NCBI GenBank assembly: GCA_000585075.1
Contig: JEMY01000001.1
Span: forward strand, 1-64,000
DNA length: 64,000 nt
Source: Candidatus Accumulibacter regalis
Lineage (GTDB): Bacteria > Pseudomonadota > Gammaproteobacteria > Burkholderiales > Rhodocyclaceae
Direction of reading: 5' to 3'
In this document: piece by piece, positions 34,687 through 44,075 of the stretch
Numbering within the stretch: the first letter of the stretch is position 1
How the letters are laid out: the number at the start of each line of letters is the position of its first letter
The notes under the pieces: model-generated
The model's database searches: none
What the model saw: only the letters and a program-made list of their open reading frames with translations
Told to the model about the DNA's origin: nothing
Position numbers and translations under genes: made by a program

Positions 34687-36228
34687 TTATCTCCTCGCCT
34701 GGTTATCAGCGGCAGCGGTTTTATCTACGCTCTGGTCGCCGTCGGTCGCCTGCGCGCCGCTGGACTCCGCTTCCTCTTCCCTCGCCTCGCGCAACAGCTC
34801 GTCCTCGTATTCGTCGAGTGACTCCTGTTCCTGATCTGCCGGTGATTCGTCGGACGTTGACTCGGCAAGGCTCTCCATGTCCAGCGGTTCCGCCGGAGCA
34901 GAGCTGCCATCCTCCTCCTGCGTTCGCCCAAACGAGACGCGAACCTTGGTGATGCGCATGCCGCTCACTTCTTTCACCGTGAGCTCGTAGTCGGCGCTGA
35001 AGATCTTCTCGCCAACCCGCGGCAGCCGGCCAAAAAGTACCAGCGCGACGCCACCGATGGTGTTCATCAACGGGTCGTCGATGTCGAAATTGGTGAGCGT
35101 GCGGAAATCCGCGAGGCGCATATAACCGGGGACGGTGAAGCTGTTGTTGTGTTCCTGCTGATAGTGCTCCTGTCCTCTCATCTTTCCGGAAATTTCGCCG
35201 AAGATGAACGTCATCACGTCCTTGATGGTGACGATTCCGAGGACTTCGCCGTATTCGCCGATGACCACCGCGGCGCGGGTGTTGAAACGCTGGAAATACT
35301 CCAGCATCTCGTCGACTTTCTTGGTTGGCGGAACGAAATGCGCCGGTTTCAGGATTTCCGATAACTCGATTTTCGAGATATCGCCATCAACGCGCACCCG
35401 GCGCAGCAGATCCTCGGCCTGCAGGAAGCCGATCACGTTGTCCCAGTGGCCCCGGTAAACCGGAACACGCGGATGGCGATAGCCGCGAAAGCGCTCGATC
35501 AGTTCCTCGATCGGCAGATCGGCGTCGAGGAAGCGGATGCGCGGCCCCGGCGTCATGATTCGTGCTACTTCGGTTTCCGCCGCCTCGAGCACCTTGTCGA
35601 TGAGCACCCGCTCCGACGCCTCGATGACCCCGGTCTCCTCGCTGTCGGCCATCAGCGTACGCAGCTCGTCCGGCTTGAGGATGTTCTCGCGGTCGACGTG
35701 TTCGCCAACGACGAAGGTCGTGACCCGGTCGGCAACCAGGCGCACGACGTCGCGCAGAGGGGTGACCAGGAAAATCCACTTCGGCAGAAAACGCGCTGAC
35801 AGTTTTGTGGCGAACTTTACCGGCGCGTTGACGGCGATCGTTTTCGGAGTGACTTCGCCAAAGAGCAGCAGTAGCGGCACCATGACGACGATATTGATCC
35901 ATCCGGCATCCTTTTCGCCAAACATGGTGACCAGAATCATGGTCATGTTGGCCGCCGCCGCGATGTTCACCAACTCGTTGCCGCAGAGCAACGAGACGAT
36001 CAGCCGCCGTGGCTCGTCGAGCATCGCGTGAATGCTTTCGGAATGAGGGTTGCGCGAGTTGCGCAATTTCTGCAGATCGATGCGACTAAGCGAGAAAAGT
36101 GCGGTTTCGGAGCCGGAGAAAAACGCTGAAAACGAGAACAGAATGCACTGAATCAGAATTCGAATGGTCAGTTCCCAATCGATCTCCGACAGATTGATCA
36201 AGTCGACGGTTTCCCTCAACCAGTCCAT
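34687..36228 (-). CDS. CorC/HlyC (CNNM-type) transporter, first of a tandem pair, with acidic tail
   Basis: The 513-aa protein has the same layout as its neighbour: a DUF21/CNNM membrane domain (ILFSFSAFFSGSETALFSLSRIDL), CBS domains (RIMTPGPRIRFL ... AAVVIGEYGEVLGIVTIKDVMTFIFGEI) and CorC_HlyC. It differs in a roughly 80-residue, very acidic C-terminal extension (for example DQEQESLDEYEDELLREAREEE) that is not part of the usual family and may be disordered or metal-binding. It is the promoter-proximal gene of the pair. Confidence 0.92.
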   Translation of the reverse strand: MDWLRETVDLINLSEIDWELTIRILIQCILFSFSAFFSGSETALFSLSRIDLQKLRNSRNPHSESIHAMLDEPRRLIVSLLCGNELVNIAAAANMTMILVTMFGEKDAGWINIVVMVPLLLLFGEVTPKTIAVNAPVKFATKLSARFLPKWIFLVTPLRDVVRLVADRVTTFVVGEHVDRENILKPDELRTLMADSEETGVIEASERVLIDKVLEAAETEVARIMTPGPRIRFLDADLPIEELIERFRGYRHPRVPVYRGHWDNVIGFLQAEDLLRRVRVDGDISKIELSEILKPAHFVPPTKKVDEMLEYFQRFNTRAAVVIGEYGEVLGIVTIKDVMTFIFGEISGKMRGQEHYQQEHNNSFTVPGYMRLADFRTLTNFDIDDPLMNTIGGVALVLFGRLPRVGEKIFSADYELTVKEVSGMRITKVRVSFGRTQEEDGSSAPAEPLDMESLAESTSDESPADQEQESLDEYEDELLREAREEEAESSGAQATDGDQSVDKTAAADNQARR

Positions 36229-36831
36229 GAAATGCCCCCGTCCCAGGAATTATTGGCCAGCACAGACCGCCATTTGGCGTGCCGGATCGCAGTGTGCACG
36301 GTCCTCTGATCAACCGGCCGGCAGCCGAACCGATGCGGGGACGCGCAAGCGGCAAGGATAGGCGCAATGTAGGCACGAAACAAGCCTTGGCGCGGGAAAA
36401 CGCCGACTTTTCCGGCTCTTGGCGGCCGCGGAGGCGTCGTTGGCAACTCCGTCCCGCGCATTCGTTGCGCGTCTTTGCCGAAACACGGTGCAGCTTTCCC
36501 TGGTCGCTGCCAAGGCAAGAGCCCTGCGTTGTTGGCCGCTAGACATGCGCGTTGGGCGCGTAATCTACGCACGAAAAACACGGGATAGAGACGGAATCTA
36601 TTGTATTCTTGCGTCTGCCCGTTTACAGGTTGCGATCGAGGAACAGCCCACGGCGGGTTCCCAATGAATTGTCCTGCGGGTATTCGCCGGTGACCGGGTT
36701 GGCTTGAGAAGCGGCCTCCAGGTGGCGGCGAAAGCGCCCGGAAGGTCGTGACCCGCCGCGGTCGGCGGCCTGGATTCCCATCCGGCGACGGCACAAGCCA
36801 GTTGCCATCAGAAGAGAGGAGCATTTGCCCC
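36229..36831. other. 603-bp divergent intergenic region, no gene recognised
   Basis: This gap separates the minus-strand transporter pair from the plus-strand stress-protein gene. The ORFs drawn through it (for example 36216-37004 minus) have no domain and unnatural composition. It should hold both promoters. An AT-richer patch near 36560-36610 is the likeliest place, but I see no clear -35/-10 pair, tRNA or hairpin. Confidence 0.5.
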
Positions 36832-37332
36832 ATGGCTGACAAGAAACCAGATTCACCCTCGCACGAACCGCCCCGCGGCCCGATTCTCGTGCCGGTCGAT
36901 TTCTCGGCGCACTCGGAGGCCGCGCTGCTGCTCGCCAGTGACTTTGCCGACGGCCTGGGATGCAAACTCGCGGTCCTGCACGTGGTGCACGACCCACAGA
37001 ACATGCCTGGCTACTACGCGCGCATGGCCGGCAAGAAGACCCTGACGCGAATGGCGGATATTGCGGGCGAAATGCTCGACGAATTCATGGCCAAAGTTCA
37101 GAAGCGGCATCCCGAGCGGCACGCCTTGCACAAGGCCGAGGTGCTGCTGGTCAAGGGAATTCCGGTGACGCGAATTCTGCAGGTGGTCGAGAAAGAGAAG
37201 GCCAGCATGGTCGTCATGGGCAGCAAGGGTGCGACAGGACTGCGGCACCTGCTGCTCGGGTCCGTGGCCGAGCAGGTCCTTGGCCTCGCCAAGCTGCCGG
37301 TGACTATCGTCAAAGAACAACCAAAATACTGA
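36832..37332 (+). CDS. Universal stress protein (UspA family), ATP-binding type
   Basis: The 166-aa single-domain Usp starts at the ATG giving MADKKPDSPSHEPPRGPILVPVDFSAHSEAALLLA, with GAGGAG upstream. The C-terminal half has the nucleotide-binding pattern G-2x-G-9x-G-S (GSKGATGLRHLLLGS), so it is of the ATP-binding class. It lies 28 bp before a Na/Pi cotransporter gene, so the two are probably cotranscribed and the Usp may sense energy or phosphate state. That link is inference. Confidence 0.92.
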   Translation: MADKKPDSPSHEPPRGPILVPVDFSAHSEAALLLASDFADGLGCKLAVLHVVHDPQNMPGYYARMAGKKTLTRMADIAGEMLDEFMAKVQKRHPERHALHKAEVLLVKGIPVTRILQVVEKEKASMVVMGSKGATGLRHLLLGSVAEQVLGLAKLPVTIVKEQPKY

Positions 37333-37360
37333 GTCGAAACGACCGGAGGAGACCTTACCT

Positions 37361-39160
37361 ATGCTCAACACCTATCTGAAACAATGCCAGACAACCAACG
37401 GTGCCCTGGTTGCCCTAGGCATCGTCGGCGCAGTTCTGGGCGTCATCGCCTGGCCCGCGCTGGCCGCCACCGGCAGCACCGCCCCCATGAACTGGGGTGG
37501 CATGACCATGGAGCTGCTCGGCGGCCTGGCCCTTTTCCTCTACGGCATGACGCAGATGGAAGTGGGGCTGAAGGCGGTCGCCGGCGAGCGCATGAAGAGC
37601 ATCCTCGCCAAGCTGACCGTCAACCGCTTCGCGGGCGTCGGAACCGGCGCCGTGGTGACCGCGGTGATCCAGTCGTCATCGGTGACCACCGTCCTCCTGG
37701 TAGGCTTCATTTCGGCCGGGCTGATGTCGCTGCCGCAATCGGTCGGCGTCATCATCGGTGCCAAGATCGGCACCACGATTACCGGCCAGATCGTCGCCTT
37801 CAAGATCACCAAGGCGGCGCTGGCGATGGTCGCCGGCGGCTTTGGCATGCTCTTTCTTTCCAAGAACGAGAAGATAAAGGCCTATGGCGGCATGCTGATG
37901 GGTCTGGGCCTGGTGTTCTTCGGCATGCACGTGATGGGTGAGGCTATGCACCCCTTGCGCAGCTACCAGCCCTTCCTCGACTTGATGCAGACGATGACCA
38001 ACCCGCTCCTCGCCGTGCTCGTCTCGGCAGTCTTTACCGGGATCATCCAGTCTTCCTCGGCCACCACCGCGATCATCATCGTCATGGCCTCGCAGGGTTT
38101 CATCAGCCTCGATGCCGGTGTCCCGTTGGTCATGGGTGCCAATATCGGCACCTGCGTGACGGCGCTGCTGGCCGCCATCGGCAAGCCGCGGGAAGCTGTG
38201 CGCTGCGCCGTCGTGCATACCGGGCTTGCTTGTACGGGCGTCCTTATGTGGCTGCCGTTTGTCAGCGTTATCAGGAGTGCGGCCGTCGCCATGTCGCCGG
38301 TCTATCCCGAACTCAGCGGTATGGATCTGCTCGCAGCGGAGACGCCGCGCCAGATCGCCAACGCGCACACCTTCTTCAACATTGCCAACGGCTGCATTTT
38401 CATCTGGTTTACCACCTACATCGCGCGCGCGGCGGAGTGGCTGGTGCCTGACAAGCCGCTCGAAGAGGACGCGATGATCGTGCGTACCAAGTTCCTGCAG
38501 GAGGAACTTCTGACCACGCCAACCCTGGCGCTGGACAGTGTGCGCATGGAAGTCATGCACATGGGCGAGACCGTCAACGCGATGCTGAAGGGGATCATGC
38601 CGGCGATCATCAAGGGCGATACCAAGGCGCTTGAGGAAATACGCCAGATGGACGACACGGTCGACATCCTGCATGCGGGAATTCTCGACTACATGGCCAA
38701 GATCAGCAAACAGCCGCTGCTTGAAGAACAGACCAGGGAGTTGATGCAGCTGATGGAGGCGGTGAGTAACCTGGAGAACATCGGCGACATCGTCGAAACG
38801 AATCTGGTGGTCCTCGGCCATGATCGCGTTCGCGACAAGATCGAGGTCAGCGAACAGACCCAGCAGGTGCTCAATGGCTTCCAGGTCGCGATCAGCAAGG
38901 CCGTAGCGGCGGCGGTGATGGCCGTCGCGCAGCGCAACGAGCGCTCGGCACAGGTGGTCACCGGGATGAAGGACGAGATCAACCGCATCGCCGATTCGGC
39001 AGCCATGCACGAGGCGCGCCGGCTGGTTGCCGAGGAGCCCAATCGCATCCTGGCCTACACGCTGGAAGTCGAGATCATCGAGAAGCAGAAGCGCATCTAC
39101 TACTTCGCCAAGCGCATGGCCAAGACCGTTTTGCCGACGGTTCTTCAACAGCGCGATTAA
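37361..39160 (+). CDS. Na+/phosphate cotransporter family protein with PhoU-like domain
   Basis: The 599-aa membrane protein is of the NptA/YjbB (PNaS) family. The two inverted-repeat halves each carry the QSSS motif (VIQSSSVTTVLLVGF and IIQSSSATTAIIIVM) that forms the transport core. From about residue 380 a soluble helical PhoU-like region follows (LDSVRMEVMHMGETVNAMLKGI, repeated). E. coli YjbB exports phosphate while eukaryotic relatives import it, so direction is open. In a polyphosphate-accumulating organism it would be a route for Pi. GGAGGAG precedes the ATG, and a strong terminator follows the gene. Confidence 0.94.
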   Translation: MLNTYLKQCQTTNGALVALGIVGAVLGVIAWPALAATGSTAPMNWGGMTMELLGGLALFLYGMTQMEVGLKAVAGERMKSILAKLTVNRFAGVGTGAVVTAVIQSSSVTTVLLVGFISAGLMSLPQSVGVIIGAKIGTTITGQIVAFKITKAALAMVAGGFGMLFLSKNEKIKAYGGMLMGLGLVFFGMHVMGEAMHPLRSYQPFLDLMQTMTNPLLAVLVSAVFTGIIQSSSATTAIIIVMASQGFISLDAGVPLVMGANIGTCVTALLAAIGKPREAVRCAVVHTGLACTGVLMWLPFVSVIRSAAVAMSPVYPELSGMDLLAAETPRQIANAHTFFNIANGCIFIWFTTYIARAAEWLVPDKPLEEDAMIVRTKFLQEELLTTPTLALDSVRMEVMHMGETVNAMLKGIMPAIIKGDTKALEEIRQMDDTVDILHAGILDYMAKISKQPLLEEQTRELMQLMEAVSNLENIGDIVETNLVVLGHDRVRDKIEVSEQTQQVLNGFQVAISKAVAAAVMAVAQRNERSAQVVTGMKDEINRIADSAAMHEARRLVAEEPNRILAYTLEVEIIEKQKRIYYFAKRMAKTVLPTVLQQRD

Positions 39161-39180
39161 GTAGTCGTCGTTCGCAAGAG

Positions 39181-39210
39181 CCCTTGCCCGCTGCGGGCAA
39201 GGGTTTTTTT
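39181..39210 (+). terminator. Rho-independent terminator after the Na/Pi transporter gene
   Basis: CCCTTGCCCG / CGGGCAAGGG (10 bp, 3-nt loop CTG) is followed by seven T residues. It lies 20 bp after the stop codon. This is the clearest terminator in the window. Confidence 0.96.
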
Positions 39211-39295
39211 CGTTTTGGCCTGGCGTGTGGCCCCGCGCCTGCCGGTCGCCGTCGCGAAAATCGTGTCGCCGGGCTGGCCGGGTTAGAATGGCGCG

Positions 39296-40327
39296 ATGCT
39301 GGTTCTCGGAATCGAATCCTCATGCGACGAAACGGGTATGGCGCTGTACAGCACGTCTGCTGGCGGCTCGCTGCTCGCGCACGCGCTGCACTCGCAGGTG
39401 GCCATGCACCAGGACTACGGCGGTGTCGTGCCGGAACTCGCCTCGCGCGATCATATCCGGCGCGTCGTACCGCTGTTGCGCAAGGTTCTTGCCGATAGCG
39501 GCCGTTCGCTGCCCGAGATCGACGCCGTTGCCTACACTCAGGGGCCGGGTCTGGCCGGTGCCTTGCTGGTTGGAGCGGCCTTTGCCGAGGCGCTGGCGAC
39601 CGCGCTCGAGCGGCCCAGCGTCCCCGTGCACCACCTCGAAGGTCACCTCCTGTCGCCATTGCTGTCGCGCACGCCACCGCGTTTCCCTTTTGTCGCCCTG
39701 CTCGTTTCCGGCGGCCATAGCCAGCTGATGCGCGTGACGGGCGTCGGCGAGTACGAGCTGCTCGGCGAAACGCTCGACGACGCGGCCGGCGAGGCCTTCG
39801 ACAAGACCGCCAAGCTGCTCGGCCTGGGCTACCCCGGCGGACCGGCGCTGGCCGAGCTGGCCGAACGTGGCCGCCCGGAGGTGGTGAAGCTGCCGCGCCC
39901 GATGCTCAAGTCCGGCGATCTCGATTTCAGTTTCAGCGGCCTGAAAACGGCAGTGTTGACCAAGGTCCGCGAGCTGCCGACGATCGATGAGCAACAGCGG
40001 GCGGACATTGCGCGCGGTTTCCAGGACGCGATCGTCGAGGTCCTGGTCAGCAAGGCCTTGCGCGCGGTGGCGACGAGTGGTCTCAAGCAGTTGGTCGTCG
40101 CCGGCGGCGTCGGCGCCAACCGTGAGCTGCGCCGCCAGCTCGACGCGCGCGCCGGCAAGGCGAGGATCGCCGTCTTTTATCCCGAACTCGAATTCTGTAC
40201 CGACAACGGCGCGATGATCGCCCTCGCCGGCGCCCTGCGCCTGCAGACCGCCGGCGATCGCGGAACGGCCGGCAAAGCGACCGGTGCTTTTCAGGTGCGG
40301 CCGCGCTGGCCGCTGCATTGCATTTAG
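39296..40327 (+). CDS. tsaD: tRNA N6-threonylcarbamoyladenosine transferase TsaD
   Basis: TsaD transfers the threonylcarbamoyl group from TC-AMP to A37 of ANN-decoding tRNAs, with TsaB and TsaE. The 343-aa product begins [16 protein letters not shown], has the metal-binding HHLEGH motif near residue 110, VSGGHSQLM, and the ASKHA-fold sequence [15 protein letters not shown]. Its TAG stop overlaps tail to tail with the TAA of plsY. It relates functionally to tcdA at 58 kb, which cyclises the same modification. Confidence 0.97.
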   Translation: MLVLGIESSCDETGMALYSTSAGGSLLAHALHSQVAMHQDYGGVVPELASRDHIRRVVPLLRKVLADSGRSLPEIDAVAYTQGPGLAGALLVGAAFAEALATALERPSVPVHHLEGHLLSPLLSRTPPRFPFVALLVSGGHSQLMRVTGVGEYELLGETLDDAAGEAFDKTAKLLGLGYPGGPALAELAERGRPEVVKLPRPMLKSGDLDFSFSGLKTAVLTKVRELPTIDEQQRADIARGFQDAIVEVLVSKALRAVATSGLKQLVVAGGVGANRELRRQLDARAGKARIAVFYPELEFCTDNGAMIALAGALRLQTAGDRGTAGKATGAFQVRPRWPLHCI

Positions 40328-41022
40328 CGCGAGTCGGTCGACTTCGTAGCGTGCCCTGATTTGGTCGATCTCACCGGCCTCGGCGGCTTGGCGCCACTGG
40401 CCAGCGCCTCCTTCTTGCCGCCGATTTTCGGTTCGCTGCCGGCCATCAGCCGCTGCAGGTTCTGCCAGTGCTTGCCGATCAGCGCCATCGAAATGATCCC
40501 GATGGCCAGCACGATGCCGTCCTTGCCCCACGCCAGAACGGCGAAAACCGGCGCCGCTGCCGCCGCTACCAGCGCTGCCAGCGACGAATAGCGCAAGGTC
40601 AGGGCGATGAACAACCAGGTGCCCAGCGTCGCCAGTCCCAGCCAGACGTTGATCGCCAGCAATACGCCGGCCGCCGTGGCCACGCCCTTGCCGCCCTTGA
40701 AGCCCAGGAAAATCGGGTAGAGGTGGCCGAAGAAAACCGCCAGCGCGACCAGTCCTGGCGTGTAGTCGGGCAGGCCGTACTGGCGCGAATAGTGGCTGGC
40801 CAGAAAGACCGCCAGCCAGCCCTTGGCCGCGTCGCCGAGCAAGGTGAATATCGCGGCTCCCTTGTGACCGCTGCGCAGGACGTTGGTCGCGCCGGGATTC
40901 TTCGAGCCATAGCTGCGTGGGTCGGCAAGGCCGAAAAGGCGGCTGGCGACCAGCGCGAACGAAATCGATCCCAGCAGATAGGCAGCCAGGACGCCGAGGG
41001 CAGTGAGCAGGGAAGGCGGCAT
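40324..41022 (-). CDS. plsY: Acyl-phosphate:glycerol-3-phosphate acyltransferase PlsY
   Basis: This integral membrane enzyme makes 1-acyl-glycerol-3-phosphate from acyl-phosphate in the first step of phospholipid synthesis. Starting at the ATG giving [20 protein letters not shown] it is 232 aa. The three conserved cytoplasmic motifs are visible: [16 protein letters not shown], the [19 protein letters not shown] region, and the later RYSSLAAL. A basic Lys/Arg/Ser-rich tail of about 35 residues extends beyond the usual C-terminus. Confidence 0.94.
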   Translation of the reverse strand: MPPSLLTALGVLAAYLLGSISFALVASRLFGLADPRSYGSKNPGATNVLRSGHKGAAIFTLLGDAAKGWLAVFLASHYSRQYGLPDYTPGLVALAVFFGHLYPIFLGFKGGKGVATAAGVLLAINVWLGLATLGTWLFIALTLRYSSLAALVAAAAAPVFAVLAWGKDGIVLAIGIISMALIGKHWQNLQRLMAGSEPKIGGKKEALASGAKPPRPVRSTKSGHATKSTDSR

Positions 41023-41182
41023 GAGCGGTGATCCGGTCGGCGGACGGTGGAATGCCTGGCAGCTTGGCTGCACGGATGGGCAGATGGTCGATGTGGCTCT
41101 GGGTTAGAATGCGCACACTTGTCGTCGCGCAGCAGACTTCGCGACCAGCCCGGGATTTTACACCGACCTGACGCAACGCCGC

Positions 41183-41539
41183 ATGGACATCATTTTCATC
41201 GACGCGCTTCGCGCTTCCACGCTGATCGGCATCTACCCGCGCGAAAAAGCGATGCCCCAGACGATAGAAATCTCGTTGCAGATCGGCACGTCGACCGCCA
41301 GCGCCGGCGCCAGCGACGACATCGGTGACACCATCGATTACGCGACGGTCGCCGAACGCCTGCGCAGCGAGTTGGCGGCGCGCCACTTCAACCTCCTCGA
41401 ACGTCTTGCCGAATACGTGGCGACGCTGCTTCTCGAAGACTTCGGCGCCACCTGGGTTCGCGTCTCGATCGCCAAACTGGGAATGATGAGCGGCGTGCAG
41501 CGCGTCGGCGTGGTCATCGAGCGCGGCGCCGCCTCCTGA
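41183..41539 (+). CDS. folB: Dihydroneopterin aldolase FolB
   Basis: FolB cleaves 7,8-dihydroneopterin to 6-hydroxymethyl-dihydropterin and glycolaldehyde in folate synthesis. The 118-aa product has MDIIFIDALRASTLIGIYPREK at its start, the TIDYATVAERL motif and the catalytic-region pattern HFNLLERLAEYVA. The length is typical of bacterial FolB. It diverges from plsY with a 160-bp gap. Confidence 0.94.
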   Translation: MDIIFIDALRASTLIGIYPREKAMPQTIEISLQIGTSTASAGASDDIGDTIDYATVAERLRSELAARHFNLLERLAEYVATLLLEDFGATWVRVSIAKLGMMSGVQRVGVVIERGAAS

Positions 41540-41601
41540 TCGCCGGCTCGCGGCCCCTGTCTGGCTGCCTGCCCACTGCGAGCCTTGTATTGCTCGAGCG
41601 C

Positions 41602-43866
41602 TCAGAAGCGCAGGTTCATCCCGGCGTAGAGCGAACGCCCCGTACCCGGCACCGCGGTTCCGTAGAGCATTGGCCGCTGACCAAGATAGGCGCCCCCGAG
41701 GGGCGACTCATAGAGCCTGTCGAAGAGGTTCTCGACGCCGATGTCGACGCGCAGCTGCTTCCATTCGTAGCTGCTGCGCAGGTTGAGCAAACCGTAGCCG
41801 CTCGTCCTTAGCTCATTGCGCGTCTGCGAAACCTGCGTCTTGGCGTCGACGAAGACGCCCTCGACGGTGTTGGTCCACGCTCCCGAGTTCTGCACCAGCG
41901 CCAGCTTCGCGTTCAGAGGCATGATGTGGTACAGATTGTCGTCACTCTGCGAGTTCCGCCCGCGCACGTAGCTCAACACCCCGGTCATCGTCAGCTTGCC
42001 GATTGCGCTCGCTTGCACCAGCGGCAAGCGGGCGCTGGCGTCGGCGCCGTACAGCCGCGCCGTCTGATTGGCAAACTGCAGGTAAACGAAGTTGTCGGTG
42101 CGTGTCAGGTTGCTCCCCTGGCACGGCGACATGCCGCTGCCACCCGAACAGCGAACGGCATCGACGTAATCCTGCACGTAGGTGTAGAAGGGGGTGACGC
42201 TGAGATTCCACTGCTCGCGCGCCGCGTCGTGCCAGCTCGCTGTTGCGCTGATGGTGTGCGCGACCTCCGGATCGAGGTCGACGTCGCCGACGTAACCGTT
42301 GCCGTCACCGAACCAGTTGACCATGTTCATGGCCATCGGGTTGTTGGTCGACCAGGCGTAGCGCTCGTAGAGGTTCGGCGAGCGCGTCTTGCGCGCGTAG
42401 CCTGCCTCGTAGGTCTGCTCGGCAGCTGCCGTGAAGCGCAGCAGGGCGGCGAGATCGATGTTGTGGTCGGTCTTCTGGCGATCGAGAGCGTTGAACGCGC
42501 CGGGAATCGACGCCGGATTTTGCGGGTCGCCGTAGAACGCTGTGTTGTAGCCCTGGACGTCGCCGCTATCCATCCTCACCGTGCTGCTGCGCAGTCCGAG
42601 CTGCGACAGCCATTGCCGACTCCAGCGCGCCTCCCACTCGCCATAGACGTCGAAGCGGTCGCGCTGGCCGTCGTTGATGTTCCAGAAAGTCGATCCCTTC
42701 ATTCCCGCCATCGGCATGGCCACCACCGGCGAGATCGGATCCCACCAGTCGTCCAGCCGGTATTTCTGGTATTCGCCGCCGACCCTGAACAGGTCGCGTT
42801 CCGAGGCGATGATCTCCGCCTTGAGCTGGACGCCGGTGGTCTTGCCGTGCGTATCCATCGGCATGCCGGCCAGGTTCTTCATCGGGCCAGTGGTCTGCAG
42901 CTTGTCGTCGAGGAAGTTCATCGTATGCCGCGTGTCTTCGTGATAGGCGCGCGCCTCCAGCGAACCCCAGGCATACTCGCCCAGATAACGGGCGTTGACC
43001 TGCTGGCTGGTGTTGTCGGTCAAGTCCATGCGTTGATTCGGGAAGCCCTGGTAGGGCATGTGCTGATAGCCGAACTTGAGCTCGAAGAGATGCTCGGCGT
43101 GGCGCAACGCGAGGCTCAGCAACTGGTTTTGCGACTTGTACAGCGACGAGCCCACCTCGTCGCCGTCGAGCCACTCGCTCGTACCCTCCGACAGCCCGGC
43201 GGCCTTGAAACTACCCCCGGCCCGATAGTTGTCCGCCTGCGCCGTCGAGCCCGCATAGTTGAGGCTGAGCATCTCGTTGGCAATCGTCGCCGAGAGATTG
43301 GCGCCGCGACCGTTGCCGTTGCTGCGGTAGAAGGCACCGGCCTGGCCCTTGAGCAGCTTGCCTTCGCCGGCCTTGGCGAACTCCGGAGGCGGCGAGTTGA
43401 CCTGGATCGTTCCGGCAATGCTGTCGCCGCCGGCGCTGACCGGAGTGACGCCGGCAAACAGGGCGACGCTGTCGACGTTGGTCGGGTCGATATACGACAG
43501 CGGCGGATTCATGTGGTTGGCGCACGAGGAAATCAGGTTCATGCCATCGACCTGGATACGGATGCGGTCGTCGGCAAGACCGCGGATCACCGGCAGGCTG
43601 GAAACGCCACCGGCGCCGTAGGTGCTGACACCGGGCAGTGCGTCGAGCAGCCTGGCGCTATCGCTGGTTGCAGCGCGGTAGGGCGCGATGCTCGCCGCGT
43701 CCAGGCGCCTGCTGTCGAGCGGATCGACGTCGTCGATCCGCGCTGCATTGACTACCACTTCCTTCATGACCGGTGTTGCCGAGCTCTCTTGTGCGTCGGC
43801 GTGCTGCCACCCACCGGCCAAGGCCAGCGCCACTGCGACGGCGATCGGTTTTCTCTCCCGCTCCAT
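41602..43866 (-). CDS. TonB-dependent outer-membrane receptor, OprC/NosA copper-receptor type
   Basis: The start is the ATG after GGGAGAGTTGGCA (754 aa), giving a signal peptide (MERERKPIAVAVALALAGGWQHADA). A plug domain follows (VVVNAARIDDVDPLDSRRLDAA ... LPVIRGLADDRIRIQVDGM), then a 22-strand-type barrel ending in aromatic F (LYAGMNLRF). In the plug, SSCANHMNPPLSYI contains C115-xxx-M119, and in the barrel RHTMNF contains H314-x-M316. This pair is the copper-binding arrangement described for Pseudomonas OprC, and the NHMNPxLSYI stretch is typical of that family. It would import copper across the outer membrane with TonB-ExbBD. A perfect FNR/ANR-type box lies about 100 bp upstream. Copper specificity is inferred. 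Confidence 0.88.
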   Translation of the reverse strand: MERERKPIAVAVALALAGGWQHADAQESSATPVMKEVVVNAARIDDVDPLDSRRLDAASIAPYRAATSDSARLLDALPGVSTYGAGGVSSLPVIRGLADDRIRIQVDGMNLISSCANHMNPPLSYIDPTNVDSVALFAGVTPVSAGGDSIAGTIQVNSPPPEFAKAGEGKLLKGQAGAFYRSNGNGRGANLSATIANEMLSLNYAGSTAQADNYRAGGSFKAAGLSEGTSEWLDGDEVGSSLYKSQNQLLSLALRHAEHLFELKFGYQHMPYQGFPNQRMDLTDNTSQQVNARYLGEYAWGSLEARAYHEDTRHTMNFLDDKLQTTGPMKNLAGMPMDTHGKTTGVQLKAEIIASERDLFRVGGEYQKYRLDDWWDPISPVVAMPMAGMKGSTFWNINDGQRDRFDVYGEWEARWSRQWLSQLGLRSSTVRMDSGDVQGYNTAFYGDPQNPASIPGAFNALDRQKTDHNIDLAALLRFTAAAEQTYEAGYARKTRSPNLYERYAWSTNNPMAMNMVNWFGDGNGYVGDVDLDPEVAHTISATASWHDAAREQWNLSVTPFYTYVQDYVDAVRCSGGSGMSPCQGSNLTRTDNFVYLQFANQTARLYGADASARLPLVQASAIGKLTMTGVLSYVRGRNSQSDDNLYHIMPLNAKLALVQNSGAWTNTVEGVFVDAKTQVSQTRNELRTSGYGLLNLRSSYEWKQLRVDIGVENLFDRLYESPLGGAYLGQRPMLYGTAVPGTGRSLYAGMNLRF

Positions 43867-43961
43867 TGCCAACTCTCCCTGAATGTCTTCTTGATGCCGG
43901 GCATTCTAGGGATTGATGCTGCAGTGCGGAATGTGGCAAATCGCCGCACAAGGCACTATTT

Positions 43962-43975
43962 TTGATGAAAATCAA
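43962..43975. promoter_or_regulatory. FNR/ANR-type operator upstream of the copper receptor
   Basis: TTGAT-GAAA-ATCAA is a perfect match to the FNR/ANR/DNR consensus TTGAT-N4-ATCAA. Centred about 100 bp upstream of the receptor ATG, it could act at the usual -41.5 position with a transcript starting near 43927. The matching -10 is weak (CACATT). It implies induction under low oxygen or denitrifying conditions. Confidence 0.65.
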
Positions 43976-44075
43976 AAGCTTGTGGCAGGGGACCTGCTGT
44001 CGGTGGGCCTGGTGGCAGCGCGGCCGACGCTTGCGTTACGGGTTCGGCCTGACGCCGCGGTCAGCCGAACGAAGC

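Noticed and set aside
36216-37004. 262-aa minus-strand ORF in the divergent gap
   Set aside because: Overlaps the start regions of genes on both sides and has unnatural composition.
39320-41386. 688-aa minus-strand ORF across tsaD, plsY and folB
   Set aside because: Crosses three recognisable genes and has no coherent domain.
41926-43965. 679-aa plus-strand ORF opposite the TonB receptor
   Set aside because: Antisense of a gene with signal peptide, plug and barrel features; no domain of its own.
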